Assembly: GCA_022777285.1 (NCBI GenBank)
Contig: JALFGN010000118.1
Location: 1-37,739, forward strand
DNA: 37,739 nucleotides
Direction of reading: 5' to 3'
DNA from: Blautia sp.
GTDB taxonomy: Bacteria > Bacillota > Clostridia > Lachnospirales > Lachnospiraceae
Part shown: piece by piece, positions 14,308 through 23,306 of the stretch
How the letters are laid out: the number at the start of each line of letters is the position of its first letter
Position numbering within the stretch: position 1 is the first letter of the stretch
The notes under the pieces: model-generated
The model's input: only the letters and a program-made list of their open reading frames with translations
Databases searched by the model: none
Told to the model about the DNA's origin: nothing
Position numbers and translations under genes: made by a program

Positions 14308-16725
14308 ATGAATACATCTTTATCATGGATTAAAATGTATGTGCCGGATCTTGATGTGACCGCACAGGAATATACAGATGCAATGACTTTGTCAGGAACC
14401 AAAGTAGAAGGTTTTGAACAGCTGGATGCAGATCTTGGCAAAATCGTGATTGGACAGATTGAAAAAATTGAAAGACATCCGGATGCAGACAAGCTGATCA
14501 TCTGTCAGGTAAATGTGGGAACAGAAACCGTACAGATCGTTACCGGCGCACCAAATGTAAAAGAAGGTGACAAAGTACCGGTTGTTCTTGATGGCGGCCG
14601 TGTAGCCGGTGGACATGACGGAAAGAAAACACCAGGCGGTATAAAAATCAAAAAAGGAAAACTTCGTGGAATCGAATCTTGTGGTATGATGTGTTCCATC
14701 GAGGAACTTGGTTCTACAAGAGAATTTTATCCGGAAGCTCCGGAATATGGAATTTATATTTTTCCGGAAGATGCAGTTGTGGGGGAAAATGCCATTCATG
14801 CACTGGGACTGGATGATGTAGTATTTGAATATGAAATCACATCGAACCGTGTAGACTGTTACAGCGTAATTGGAATCGCAAGAGAAGCAGCTGCAACTTT
14901 TAACAAAAAATTTGTGCCGCCTGTAGTGGAAGTAAAAGGCAATGAAGAAGATGCACATGATTATGTAAAAGTAACAGTGGAAGACAAAGATTTGTGTCCG
15001 CGTTACTGTGCAAGAGTCGTAAAAAATGTAAAAATCGGTCCTTCTCCAAAATGGATGCAGCGTTGTCTTGCTGCAAACGGCATTCGTCCGATCAATAATC
15101 TGGTAGATATTACCAACTACGTCATGGAAGAATATGGTCAGCCGATGCATGCTTATGATATGGCTACGATTGAAGGAAATGAAATTGTTGTCCGTCGCGC
15201 AGCAAAAGAGGAAACATTCGTCACACTGGATGGACAGGAACGTACTTTGGACGATTCTGTACTGATGATCTGCGATGGTAAAAAACCGGTAGGCATCGCA
15301 GGCATTATGGGTGGAGAAAATTCTATGATCACCGATTCTGTACAGACGGTATTATTTGAAGCAGCATGCTTTGATGGTACCAATATCCGTCTTTCCAGCA
15401 AGAAAGTCGGTCTTCGTACCGATGCTTCCGGCAAATTTGAAAAAGGTCTGGATCCAAACAATGCACAGGCTGCAATTGACAGAGCTTGCCAGTTGATTGA
15501 AGAATTTGGATGTGGGGAAGTCGTTGGCGGTATGGTCGATGTGTACAATAAGGTAAAAGAACCGGTACGTGTACCTTTTGAGCCGAAAAAAATCAATGAC
15601 CTTCTGGGTACGGAACTGACAAAAGAAGAAATGCTGTCTTATCTGGCAAAGGTAGAACTTATTTATGACGAAGCGTCCAATGAGATCGTAGCACCTACTT
15701 TCCGTGCAGATATTTTCCGCACAGCAGATCTTGCAGAAGAAGTGGCACGTTTCTTCGGATATGACAACATTCCTACAAGCCTTCCAAAAGGGGAAGCTAC
15801 AACAGGAAAGCTGCCATTTAAACTGCGCATTGAACAGCTGGCAAGAGATATTGCAGAGTGCAATGGATTCTCCCAGGGTTATTGTTATTCCTTCGAAAGC
15901 CCAAAAGTATTTGATAAACTTCTGATTCCGGCAGAGGATGACATGAGAAAAGCCATTACCATTTCCAATCCGCTTGGAGAAGATTTCAGTATTATGAGAA
16001 CGACTCCTTTAAATGGGATGCTGATATCTCTCGGAACAAACTATAAGAGAAGAAATAAAGAGGTACGTCTCTATGAATTAGGTAATATTTATCTTCCAAA
16101 AGAATTACCGCTGAAAGAGCTTCCGGAAGAACGTATGATGTTTACACTGGGTATGATAGGAGAAGGAGACTTCTTCACTATGAAAGGTGTAGTAGAAGAA
16201 TTCCTGGATAAAGCCGGTATGCATGAAAAAGAAGAATACGATCCAAAAGCAGGCAAACCATTCCTGCATCCGGGACGTCAGGCAAATATCCTGTACAAGG
16301 GAACTGTGATCGGTTATCTGGGTGAAGTACATCCGGTAGTTGCTGCTTCCTATGGAATCGGAGAACGTGCTTACGTAGCAGTGATCGAAATCCCGGCAAT
16401 TCTGGAATATGCAACCTTTGACCGTAAATACGAAGGAATCGCAAAATTCCCTGCTGTAAGCCGTGACATCAGTATGGTCGTTCCAAAAGACGTTCTGGCA
16501 GGACAGATCGAACAGATCATTCAGCAGAGAGGCGGAAAGATTCTGGAAAGCTACAAACTGTTTGATATCTATGAAGGAAAACAGATCAAAGAAGGATTCA
16601 AATCTATGGCATATTCTGTAACCTTCCGTGCAAAAGACAAGACTCTGGAAGAAGCAGAAATCACAGCAGCTATGAAAAAAATCCTGAACGGACTGGAAGG
16701 CCTTGGTATTGAACTTCGTAAATAA
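14308..16725 (+). CDS. pheT: Phenylalanine--tRNA ligase, beta subunit
   Basis: Partner of PheS, responsible for tRNA recognition and editing. The 805-residue protein shows the full bacterial layout: N-terminal OB-fold tRNA-binding domain (about 40-150, with HPDADKLIICQVNVG), B3/B4 editing domain (about 205-390, with VDITNYVMEEYGQPMHAYD and GIMGG), B5 domain (about 400-475), the catalytic-like core, and the C-terminal FDX-ACB anticodon-binding domain (about 710-805, with FPAVSRDISMVVPKDV). AGGAGAAAG precedes the ATG. Expression is set by the Phe T-box; a phosphatase gene and queA follow in the same direction with small gaps. Confidence 0.97.
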   Translation: MNTSLSWIKMYVPDLDVTAQEYTDAMTLSGTKVEGFEQLDADLGKIVIGQIEKIERHPDADKLIICQVNVGTETVQIVTGAPNVKEGDKVPVVLDGGRVAGGHDGKKTPGGIKIKKGKLRGIESCGMMCSIEELGSTREFYPEAPEYGIYIFPEDAVVGENAIHALGLDDVVFEYEITSNRVDCYSVIGIAREAAATFNKKFVPPVVEVKGNEEDAHDYVKVTVEDKDLCPRYCARVVKNVKIGPSPKWMQRCLAANGIRPINNLVDITNYVMEEYGQPMHAYDMATIEGNEIVVRRAAKEETFVTLDGQERTLDDSVLMICDGKKPVGIAGIMGGENSMITDSVQTVLFEAACFDGTNIRLSSKKVGLRTDASGKFEKGLDPNNAQAAIDRACQLIEEFGCGEVVGGMVDVYNKVKEPVRVPFEPKKINDLLGTELTKEEMLSYLAKVELIYDEASNEIVAPTFRADIFRTADLAEEVARFFGYDNIPTSLPKGEATTGKLPFKLRIEQLARDIAECNGFSQGYCYSFESPKVFDKLLIPAEDDMRKAITISNPLGEDFSIMRTTPLNGMLISLGTNYKRRNKEVRLYELGNIYLPKELPLKELPEERMMFTLGMIGEGDFFTMKGVVEEFLDKAGMHEKEEYDPKAGKPFLHPGRQANILYKGTVIGYLGEVHPVVAASYGIGERAYVAVIEIPAILEYATFDRKYEGIAKFPAVSRDISMVVPKDVLAGQIEQIIQQRGGKILESYKLFDIYEGKQIKEGFKSMAYSVTFRAKDKTLEEAEITAAMKKILNGLEGLGIELRK

Positions 16726-16754
16726 AGCCGTTTCACGGTAGATAGGAGACTTAC

Positions 16755-17366
16755 ATGAAACTGTATATTATCCGTCATGGGGAAACTTCCTGGAATGTAG
16801 AGCGTCGTCTTCAGGGAGCCTCCGATACGGATTTAAATGAAAATGGAATTGCACTTGCCGCAATAACAGGAGCGGCTATGAAGGAGATTCCTTTTGACTG
16901 CTGTTTTTCCAGTCCGCTAAAACGGGCAAGAGAAACAGCGAGGCTGGTACTTGCGGGCAGAAATATTCCGGTTACAGAGGATGAGAGACTCCGGGAAATA
17001 TCTTTCGGCGAATGGGAAGGGCGGGATTCCGCCCTTTTGCCGACTTCAATGCTTGATAATTTCTTTCATCATACAGAAAAATACATGCCGCCCAAAGGCG
17101 GAGAAACCATTGAAGAAATCTGTGCAAGAACTGCTGATTTTTTTCAGGATATTACAAAAAGAGAAGAACTGCAGGATAAGACCATTCTGATCGCTTCTCA
17201 TGGATGCGCAGTAAGAGCGCTTCTGCAGAACGTATATGAAAATCCATGTATTGAAAACTTCTGGCATGGCTGCGTACCTCCCAATTGTGGGGTAAATATT
17301 GTAGAAATCAAAAATGGTACTGCAGAATTACTGGAAGAAGATAAAGTTTATGGCAGTCTGAATTAA
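16755..17366 (+). CDS. Histidine phosphatase family protein
   Basis: A 203-residue member of the phosphoglycerate mutase/CobC-like superfamily. The phosphohistidine motif IIRHGETSWN (5-14, H8) opens the protein, and the second active-site histidine lies in the IASHGCAVR motif near 156. The substrate cannot be told from sequence: members of this length include alpha-ribazole phosphatases, broad phosphatases and GpmB-like proteins. No cobalamin genes are adjacent. It lies 29 bp after pheT and 9 bp before queA, so it is probably expressed with pheST and shares phenylalanine T-box control. AGGAGA lies about 6 nt before the ATG. Confidence 0.9.
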   Translation: MKLYIIRHGETSWNVERRLQGASDTDLNENGIALAAITGAAMKEIPFDCCFSSPLKRARETARLVLAGRNIPVTEDERLREISFGEWEGRDSALLPTSMLDNFFHHTEKYMPPKGGETIEEICARTADFFQDITKREELQDKTILIASHGCAVRALLQNVYENPCIENFWHGCVPPNCGVNIVEIKNGTAELLEEDKVYGSLN

Positions 17367-17375
17367 GGAGAAAAT

Positions 17376-18401
17376 ATGAAAACATCCGATTTTTATTATG
17401 ATTTACCGGAAGAACTGATTGCTCAGGATCCGCTTGAGGATCGTTCTTCTTCCCGCCTGATGTGTCTGGATAAAGAAACAGGAGACATCACGCATACACA
17501 TTTTAGACACATTCTGGATGAACTGAACCCGGGAGATTGTCTGGTGATCAATGACACAAAAGTCATCCCTGCCCGCCTGTATGGCAGTAAAGCAGGCACC
17601 AATGCAGGCATTGAAATCCTGCTTCTGAAAAGAAAAGAAGATCATGTGTGGGAAACACTTGTAAAACCGGGAAAGAAAGCGAAACCTGGAACGGTCATCA
17701 GTTTTGGAAACGGTCTGCTGACTGGAGAAGTGATTGATGTGGTAGAAGAGGGAAATCGTCTGATTCAATTTAGTTATGAAGGAATTTTTGAAGAAATTCT
17801 GGATCAGCTGGGAGAAATGCCGCTTCCCCCATATATTACACATAAACTGCAGGACAAAGGAAGATATCAGACAGTTTATGCAAAGCATGAAGGAAGTGCC
17901 GCTGCGCCTACTGCAGGGCTTCATTTTACAGAAGAACTTTTGGAACAGATTAAAGCAAAAGGGGTAAATATTGCGCATGTAACCCTTCATGTAGGATTGG
18001 GTACCTTCCGTCCTGTAAAAGTGGATGATGTAGAAAAGCATCATATGCATTCGGAATTTTATATGATAGAGGAAGAACAGGCAGAACGGATCAATCGTAC
18101 CAAAAGAGAGGGAAACCGGGTGATTGCAGTAGGGACGACCAGCTGCAGAACACTGGAATCTGCTTCCGATGAAGAGGGAATTCTGCATGCAGGAAGCGGA
18201 TGGACAGAGATCTTTATTTATCCGGGATATTCCTTTAAAATGATCGATGGATTGATCACAAATTTCCATCTTCCAGAGTCTACATTGCTGATGCTGGTGT
18301 CTGCTCTTGCAGGGAAAGAATCTATTATGCATGCTTATGAAGAAGCAGTAAAAGAGAAATATCGTTTCTTTTCCTTCGGGGATGCGATGTTTATTCGGTA
18401 A
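17376..18401 (+). CDS. queA: S-adenosylmethionine:tRNA ribosyltransferase-isomerase
   Basis: Transfers and isomerises the ribosyl group of S-adenosylmethionine onto 7-aminomethyl-7-deazaguanine in tRNA, giving epoxyqueuosine. The 341-residue length is standard. Family motifs seen include [24 protein letters not shown] at the N terminus, [36 protein letters not shown] and [23 protein letters not shown] lies about 6 nt before the ATG, and the gap to the phosphatase is 9 bp. tgt, yajC or ruvAB, often next to queA elsewhere, are not here. It ends the pheST operon at a strong terminator shared with aroA. Confidence 0.96.
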   Translation: MKTSDFYYDLPEELIAQDPLEDRSSSRLMCLDKETGDITHTHFRHILDELNPGDCLVINDTKVIPARLYGSKAGTNAGIEILLLKRKEDHVWETLVKPGKKAKPGTVISFGNGLLTGEVIDVVEEGNRLIQFSYEGIFEEILDQLGEMPLPPYITHKLQDKGRYQTVYAKHEGSAAAPTAGLHFTEELLEQIKAKGVNIAHVTLHVGLGTFRPVKVDDVEKHHMHSEFYMIEEEQAERINRTKREGNRVIAVGTTSCRTLESASDEEGILHAGSGWTEIFIYPGYSFKMIDGLITNFHLPESTLLMLVSALAGKESIMHAYEEAVKEKYRFFSFGDAMFIR

Positions 18402-18447
18402 AAAATGCCCTGTATCCTGTATGTTTTCAGGATGCAGGGCATTTTTT
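18402..18447. terminator. Bidirectional terminator between queA and aroA
   Basis: AAATGCCCTG-T-ATCCTG pairs with CAGGAT-G-CAGGGCATTT, with an A run on one side and seven T on the other, so it serves both convergent genes. The last aroA bases overlap its edge. Confidence 0.93.
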
Positions 18448-19718
18448 TATCTCTGTAACAAATCTCTGTAAAAATCCGGATAAGAGATATTTACACAATC
18501 TGCATTTAAAATTTCTGTTTCGCCTTCTGCGACCAGTCCTGCAACGGCAAAGGACATTGCGATTCTGTGATCCAGGTGACTTTCCAGAACAGCACCTTTC
18601 AGCGGACGACCGCCACGAATGATCATGCCGTCTTCCGTTCCGGTTACATCACATCCCATAGCAGTCAGATGGTGAACCAGAATTTCCAGACGATTGGATT
18701 CTTTTACTTTTAATTCCTGGGCATCCCGGATGATGGTCTTGCCCTCTGCACAAGCAGCCATTACTGCAATGACAGGGAGTTCATCGATGAGCGTCGGAAT
18801 GATCGCTCCTTCGATTACGGTCCCCTTCAACGGGCTGTGTTTTACCAGCAGATCCGCTACCGGTTCTCCGCATTGGATTCTCTTGTTGAGCAGTTCAATG
18901 GAAGCACCCATTTTATGACAAACACGAAGAATTCCGTCACGGGTGGGATTGATCCCTACATTTCTAATGAGCAGCTCCGAGCTTGGAATCAGAAGAGCAG
19001 CAGCAATAAAATAAGCAGCAGAAGAGATATCACCAGGTACGGCAACCTCCTGCCCATAAAGAAGCGGTTCCGGAGAGATAACAGAAGTGTTTCCTTCTGT
19101 ATGGATATCTGCGCCAAAGGATCCCAGCATCAGCTCCGAGTGATTCCTGGAAAGATACGGTTCGGTTACACTGGTCTTTTGGTCTGCATACATGCCGGCA
19201 AATAAGATACAGGATTTTACCTGTGCAGACGCAACGGGTGAATCGTAGTGGATTCCCTTCAGGGAAGTTCCATGAATACGCAGCGGGGCGCAATCATTTC
19301 CGCGAATACTTTCAATATTTGCTCCCATGAGAGAGAGGGGAGTGATAATTCGTTTCATGGGACGTTTTTGTATAGAAGCATCTCCGGTCAGTTCACAGGA
19401 AAAATTCTGACCGGCCAGAATACCGGAAATCAGTCGGGTTGTAGTACCGCTGTTTCCTGCATCCAGGATTCCATCCGGTGCCTGCAGTCCGTGCAGGCCT
19501 TTTCCGTGAACCAGAATTTCTTTCCCTTTTTCCTCAATTTCAATTCCCATTTTTCGAAAACAGGCAATCGTGGAAAGGCAGTCGGCTCCTTTCAGAAAAT
19601 TCGTGATCGATGTGGTGCCTTTGGCAATTGCGCCTAACATAATTCCCCTGTGGGAAATGGATTTATCACCAGGTACGGTGACTTCTCCTGTTAATGGTTT
19701 TGATTGTTCAAATATCAT
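18447..19718 (-). CDS. aroA: 3-phosphoshikimate 1-carboxyvinyltransferase (EPSP synthase)
   Basis: Sixth step of the shikimate pathway: joins phosphoenolpyruvate to shikimate 3-phosphate. The 423-residue protein has the double inverse alpha/beta barrel signatures: PGDKSISHRG (16-25, K19 and S20 in the substrate site), GNSGTTTRLISG (88-99), and LKVKESNRLE near the C-terminal third with the conserved arginine. AGGAG lies 5 nt before the ATG on the minus strand. It starts only 8 bp after tyrA ends, so tyrA-aroA is a two-gene operon serving aromatic amino acid synthesis. This fits with pheST and its Phe T-box on the facing strand, though no shared control is visible. Confidence 0.97.
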   Translation of the reverse strand: MIFEQSKPLTGEVTVPGDKSISHRGIMLGAIAKGTTSITNFLKGADCLSTIACFRKMGIEIEEKGKEILVHGKGLHGLQAPDGILDAGNSGTTTRLISGILAGQNFSCELTGDASIQKRPMKRIITPLSLMGANIESIRGNDCAPLRIHGTSLKGIHYDSPVASAQVKSCILFAGMYADQKTSVTEPYLSRNHSELMLGSFGADIHTEGNTSVISPEPLLYGQEVAVPGDISSAAYFIAAALLIPSSELLIRNVGINPTRDGILRVCHKMGASIELLNKRIQCGEPVADLLVKHSPLKGTVIEGAIIPTLIDELPVIAVMAACAEGKTIIRDAQELKVKESNRLEILVHHLTAMGCDVTGTEDGMIIRGGRPLKGAVLESHLDHRIAMSFAVAGLVAEGETEILNADCVNISYPDFYRDLLQR

Positions 19719-19726
19719 ACATACTC

Positions 19727-20824
19727 CTATCGTTCATAAATAATATAATTTCGTTTTCTAAGCTGCTCAGCAGCATTTTTCATAGCACGCTCATCGTAAA
19801 AATCAATTTTTAATACCCCTTCATCAAACTCCCGGTTATGAATAATACCGATATTTTTCAGATTGATATTATTCATAGAAAGAATCGTGGCGATGGTAGC
19901 GATGGCACCTGTTTCATCCAGAATATCGCAATACAAAGAATAGTTCTTTTTGATCGGACCACTGGCTGTATCATCAATGGAATCCCGATATTCTCTGGAA
20001 TTTGCAAACATCTGATACAGGCCATTTCCGTCTTTTTGATCAATCAGATATTTTGCCTGAACAATCAGCCGGATAAATTCATCCAGCACTTTTGATAGGT
20101 TCTCCGGATTTTCCAGACAGATCTGCTGCCACATGTAAGGAGAGGAGGAGGCAATCCTTGTAATATCCTTAAATCCTCCGGCAGCGATCGATTTCATATG
20201 TTCATCTGGTGAATCCAGTTTATGGACCAGGTTTACAAGGGATGCCGCAATCACATGAGGAAGATGGCTGACAGCTGCTGTAATATAATCGTGTTCTTCC
20301 CAGGTAAGAATCATGGGAAGGGCACCGATGGAACTGACAAGTTCTGTGTATCTGCCGATTTTATCAAGTCCTGCTTCTTCGGAAGGAGTCAGAATATAAT
20401 AGGCATTTTCAATGAGATGATCGGAGGAATAAGAATAACCGGTCTTTTCGCTTCCTGCCATGGGATGCCCTCCAATAATATAAGAGGCCATGGAAAGATT
20501 GGTGATCTCCCTGTGAATTTCTCCTTTCACGCTTCCTACATCGGTCAGAATACAGCCGGGGCGAATCAGACCTTTCAACCATTTCAGGCATTCAATGTTA
20601 TAATCGACTGTCGCACAGAGAAAAATATAATCGCACAATGCAAATTTGCTGTCTTTTTCATCGCAGGCAATATCAACGATCCCGTCAAATATAGCATCCT
20701 CCAGTGTTTCTCTGGTCCGGTTATATGCAAGGATCTGATAATCTGGATGAAATTTTTTAATGGCTTTTGCTATGGAGCCGCCGATCAACCCCAGTCCGAT
20801 AAAGCCAATAGTAGTCGTTTCCAT
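19727..20824 (-). CDS. tyrA: Prephenate dehydrogenase with C-terminal ACT domain
   Basis: Oxidatively decarboxylates prephenate to 4-hydroxyphenylpyruvate in tyrosine synthesis. The 365-residue protein opens with a Rossmann NAD-binding motif (GFIGLGLIGGS, 7-17); the central part carries GGHPMAGSEKTGY, with the catalytic histidine, and SHLPHVIAASL. The last 75 or so residues (from about 293, YSLYCDILDETGAIATIATIL) form an ACT domain, expected to mediate feedback by an aromatic amino acid. AAGGAG lies about 8 nt before the ATG. First gene of the tyrA-aroA operon, driven by a consensus promoter at 20882-20910. Confidence 0.95.
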   Translation of the reverse strand: METTTIGFIGLGLIGGSIAKAIKKFHPDYQILAYNRTRETLEDAIFDGIVDIACDEKDSKFALCDYIFLCATVDYNIECLKWLKGLIRPGCILTDVGSVKGEIHREITNLSMASYIIGGHPMAGSEKTGYSYSSDHLIENAYYILTPSEEAGLDKIGRYTELVSSIGALPMILTWEEHDYITAAVSHLPHVIAASLVNLVHKLDSPDEHMKSIAAGGFKDITRIASSSPYMWQQICLENPENLSKVLDEFIRLIVQAKYLIDQKDGNGLYQMFANSREYRDSIDDTASGPIKKNYSLYCDILDETGAIATIATILSMNNINLKNIGIIHNREFDEGVLKIDFYDERAMKNAAEQLRKRNYIIYER

Positions 20825-20881
20825 TCGTTTCTCCTTCTTCTAAACGGTAATAAGCGCAGGTGAAAACCTGCAAACAGTATT

Positions 20882-20910
20882 ATTTTATGACATGTTTCTT
20901 TAAATGTCAA
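20882..20910 (-). promoter_or_regulatory. tyrA-aroA promoter
   Basis: On the minus strand TTGACA (20910-20905), 17-bp spacer, TAAAAT (20887-20882). A perfect hairpin, GCAGGT / ACCTGC with a 4-nt loop (20856-20871), lies in the leader some 4-10 nt after the expected start; it is not followed by a T run. Confidence 0.85.
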
Positions 20911-21002
20911 CGTTTTCACACTTTAAAGTAATGAACTTGTGATTTTGACCAATAGGTATCCGCAAAAGCAGAAAAAATCCTTGTTAAACATGAATAAAAT
21001 AC

Positions 21003-21031
21003 TTGAAATAATTCGAATTTTTTAGTAAAAT
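21003..21031 (+). promoter_or_regulatory. Promoter of the EF-G-like gene
   Basis: TTGAAA (21003-21008), 17-bp spacer, TAAAAT (21026-21031), 32 bp before the start codon. Confidence 0.75.
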
Positions 21032-21063
21032 GTATACATATTAAATTTTGGGAGGTATTACAT

Positions 21064-23151
21064 ATGGACGTTTTTAGAAGTGACAGAATAAGAAATGTGG
21101 TCCTGCTCGGTCACGGCGGCGCTGGTAAAACAAGTCTGGTTGAGGCAATGGCTTTTTTATCAGGTATTACAAACCGTTTAGGAAAGGTTACAGATGGAAA
21201 CACAATCAGTGATTATGATAAAGAGGAGATCAAAAGAAAATTCTCAATTACCACATCTGTAGTTCCAATTGTCTGGGGAAAAGTAAAAATTAATGTATTG
21301 GACACACCAGGATATTTCGATTTCGTCGGCGAAGTGGAAGAGGCAGTTGCAGCAGCAGATGCAGCCATCATCGTTGTTTCCGGAAAATCCGGTGTACAGG
21401 TGGGTACTCAGAAGGCGTGGGAAATGTGCGAAAAATATAATCTTCCACGCATGTTCTTTGTAACAGAAATGGATGTAGATCATGTAAGTTATCGTAGAGT
21501 TGTAGAAGATCTGACGGAATTATACGGGAAGAAGATCGCGCCGATCCATATGCCGATTCGTGAAAATGAACAGTTTGTTGGTTACGTAAATATTGTAAAA
21601 CAGGCTGGAAGACGTTATGTGGAACGAGGACAGAAAAAAGAATGTCCGGTTCCGGATTATCTGGAAGAATATCTGGAAAAATATCATGAAATTCTTATGG
21701 AATCCGTTGCAGAGATCAGTGAAGAATTTATGGATCGTTATTTCTCCGGAGAAGAGTTCTCTGTAGCAGAAGTTTCAGCAGCATTGAAAATGAATATTTC
21801 AGATGGAAGCATTATTCCTGTATGTATGGGATCGACAGTGAATGTACAGGGTGTTGCCAATCTCCTGGATGATATCTGCGGTTATTTCCCAAGTCCGGAT
21901 CAGAAAAAATGTGCAGGAATGAATACAAAAACAAATGGTATTTATGAAGCAGACTATGATTTTGCAAAAGCGAAATCTGCTTATGTATTTAAGACCATTG
22001 TGGACCCGTTTATTGGAAAATACTCCCTGGTTAAGGTTTGCTCCGGTGTTATCAAAGGGGATGACACCCTGTATAATGTAGCAAAAGATGCAGAAGAAAA
22101 ACCGGGTAAATTGTATGTTCTGGAAGGCTCCAAACCGATCGAAGTTCCGGAACTTCATGCCGGTGATATCGGTGCCATTGCAAAACTGAATACGGTTACT
22201 ACAGGAGATACCCTTGCAACAAAAGCAACACCGATCCTTTTCGGAAAGACAGAGATCTCCACACCATATACCTGCAAACGTTATAAAACAGTGAATAAGG
22301 GCGATGAAGATAAAGTATCTCAGGCACTTTCCAGAATGATGCAGGAAGATCTTACCCTTCGTGTGGAAAATGATTCTGCAAACCGTCAGACATTAATGTA
22401 TGGTATTGGAGAGCAGCATCTGGATATTGTATGCAGCAAATTAAAAGAACGCTACAAAGTGGACATCGTTCTTTCCAAACCGAAAGTTCCATTCCGTGAA
22501 ACACTCCGTAAAAAAGCAGATGTGGATGCAAAATACAAGAAACAGTCCGGTGGTCATGGTCAGTATGGTCATGTTAAGATGACCTTCGAGCCATCCGGAG
22601 ATCTGGAGACACCTTATGTATTTGAACAAATCGTAGTCGGCGGTGCCGTTCCGAAGAACTACTTCCCGGCTGTAGAAAAAGGAATCCAGGAATCTGTCCT
22701 GAAAGGACCTCTGGCTGCCTATCCGGTAGTTGGTGTAAAAGCCGTTCTTTATGATGGATCCTATCATCCGGTAGACTCCTCTGAAATGGCATTTAAAACA
22801 GCATCCATTCAGGCATTTAAGAAAGGTTTCATGGATGCTTCACCGGTTCTGCTTGAGCCAATCGTTTCCATGAAGGTGTCTGTTCCGGATAAATATACCG
22901 GTGATGTTATGGGCGATCTGAATAAACGTCGTGGCCGCGTACTTGGCATGAATCCGGATGCTGCCCACAAAGGAAGCACAGTAATCGAAGCAGATGTTCC
23001 GATGTTGTCTATTTATGGATACTCTACAGACCTTCGTTCTATGACAGGCGGAAGCGGAAACTTCTCCTATGAATTTGCACGTTATGAGCAGGCTCCGACG
23101 GATATTCAGGAACAGGAAATCAAAGCACGTCAGGAAGAAACCGAAGCTTAA
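21064..23151 (+). CDS. Elongation factor G-like GTPase (FusA paralogue)
   Basis: A 695-residue translational GTPase with the whole EF-G domain order: G domain, beta-barrel domain II, domains III to V (for example GHGQYGHVKMTFEPSG and the C-terminal GYSTDLRSMTGGSGNFSYEF). GTPase motifs differ from canonical EF-G: G1 is GHGGAGKT (16-23), G3 is DTPGY (80-84) with Tyr where EF-G has the catalytic His, and G4 is TEMD (134-137) instead of NKxD. The first two traits are seen in the EF-G-like (EF-G2/FusA2) group; the G4 change is more unusual. It stands alone, not in a str operon with rpsL, rpsG and tuf, so the main EF-G is presumably elsewhere. GGGAGG lies 8 nt before the ATG. Role unknown; it may be annotated simply as elongation factor G. 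Confidence 0.9.
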   Translation: MDVFRSDRIRNVVLLGHGGAGKTSLVEAMAFLSGITNRLGKVTDGNTISDYDKEEIKRKFSITTSVVPIVWGKVKINVLDTPGYFDFVGEVEEAVAAADAAIIVVSGKSGVQVGTQKAWEMCEKYNLPRMFFVTEMDVDHVSYRRVVEDLTELYGKKIAPIHMPIRENEQFVGYVNIVKQAGRRYVERGQKKECPVPDYLEEYLEKYHEILMESVAEISEEFMDRYFSGEEFSVAEVSAALKMNISDGSIIPVCMGSTVNVQGVANLLDDICGYFPSPDQKKCAGMNTKTNGIYEADYDFAKAKSAYVFKTIVDPFIGKYSLVKVCSGVIKGDDTLYNVAKDAEEKPGKLYVLEGSKPIEVPELHAGDIGAIAKLNTVTTGDTLATKATPILFGKTEISTPYTCKRYKTVNKGDEDKVSQALSRMMQEDLTLRVENDSANRQTLMYGIGEQHLDIVCSKLKERYKVDIVLSKPKVPFRETLRKKADVDAKYKKQSGGHGQYGHVKMTFEPSGDLETPYVFEQIVVGGAVPKNYFPAVEKGIQESVLKGPLAAYPVVGVKAVLYDGSYHPVDSSEMAFKTASIQAFKKGFMDASPVLLEPIVSMKVSVPDKYTGDVMGDLNKRRGRVLGMNPDAAHKGSTVIEADVPMLSIYGYSTDLRSMTGGSGNFSYEFARYEQAPTDIQEQEIKARQEETEA

Positions 23152-23190
23152 TCTTGGAATTGCTATGAAAAAGAAAATATAATACACATA

Positions 23191-23230
23191 AAATACCTTC
23201 GAAGGCGGTCACGTTTCCGAAGGTATTTTT
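23191..23230 (+). terminator. Terminator after the EF-G-like gene
   Basis: Stem AAATACCTTCG / CGAAGGTATTT with a 16-nt loop, followed by T. Confidence 0.88.
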
Positions 23231-23243
23231 ACGATTTCTTAAG

Positions 23244-23272
23244 TTGTATTCCGGTTTTTTTCGTGTTAAACT
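23244..23272 (+). promoter_or_regulatory. Possible promoter of the 531-residue membrane protein gene
   Basis: TTGTAT (23244-23249), 17-bp spacer, TAAACT (23267-23272); both boxes match four of six. Confidence 0.4.
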
Positions 23273-23306
23273 GTAGAAATATCAAAAAGAAAGGAAAATT
23301 TATGTT

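Noticed and set aside
14392-15150. 252-residue antisense ORF opposite pheT
   Set aside because: Shadow of pheT, with the biased Cys/Phe/Ile composition of such readings.
17403-18332. 309-residue antisense ORF opposite queA
   Set aside because: Shadow of queA codons; no start signal or family resemblance.
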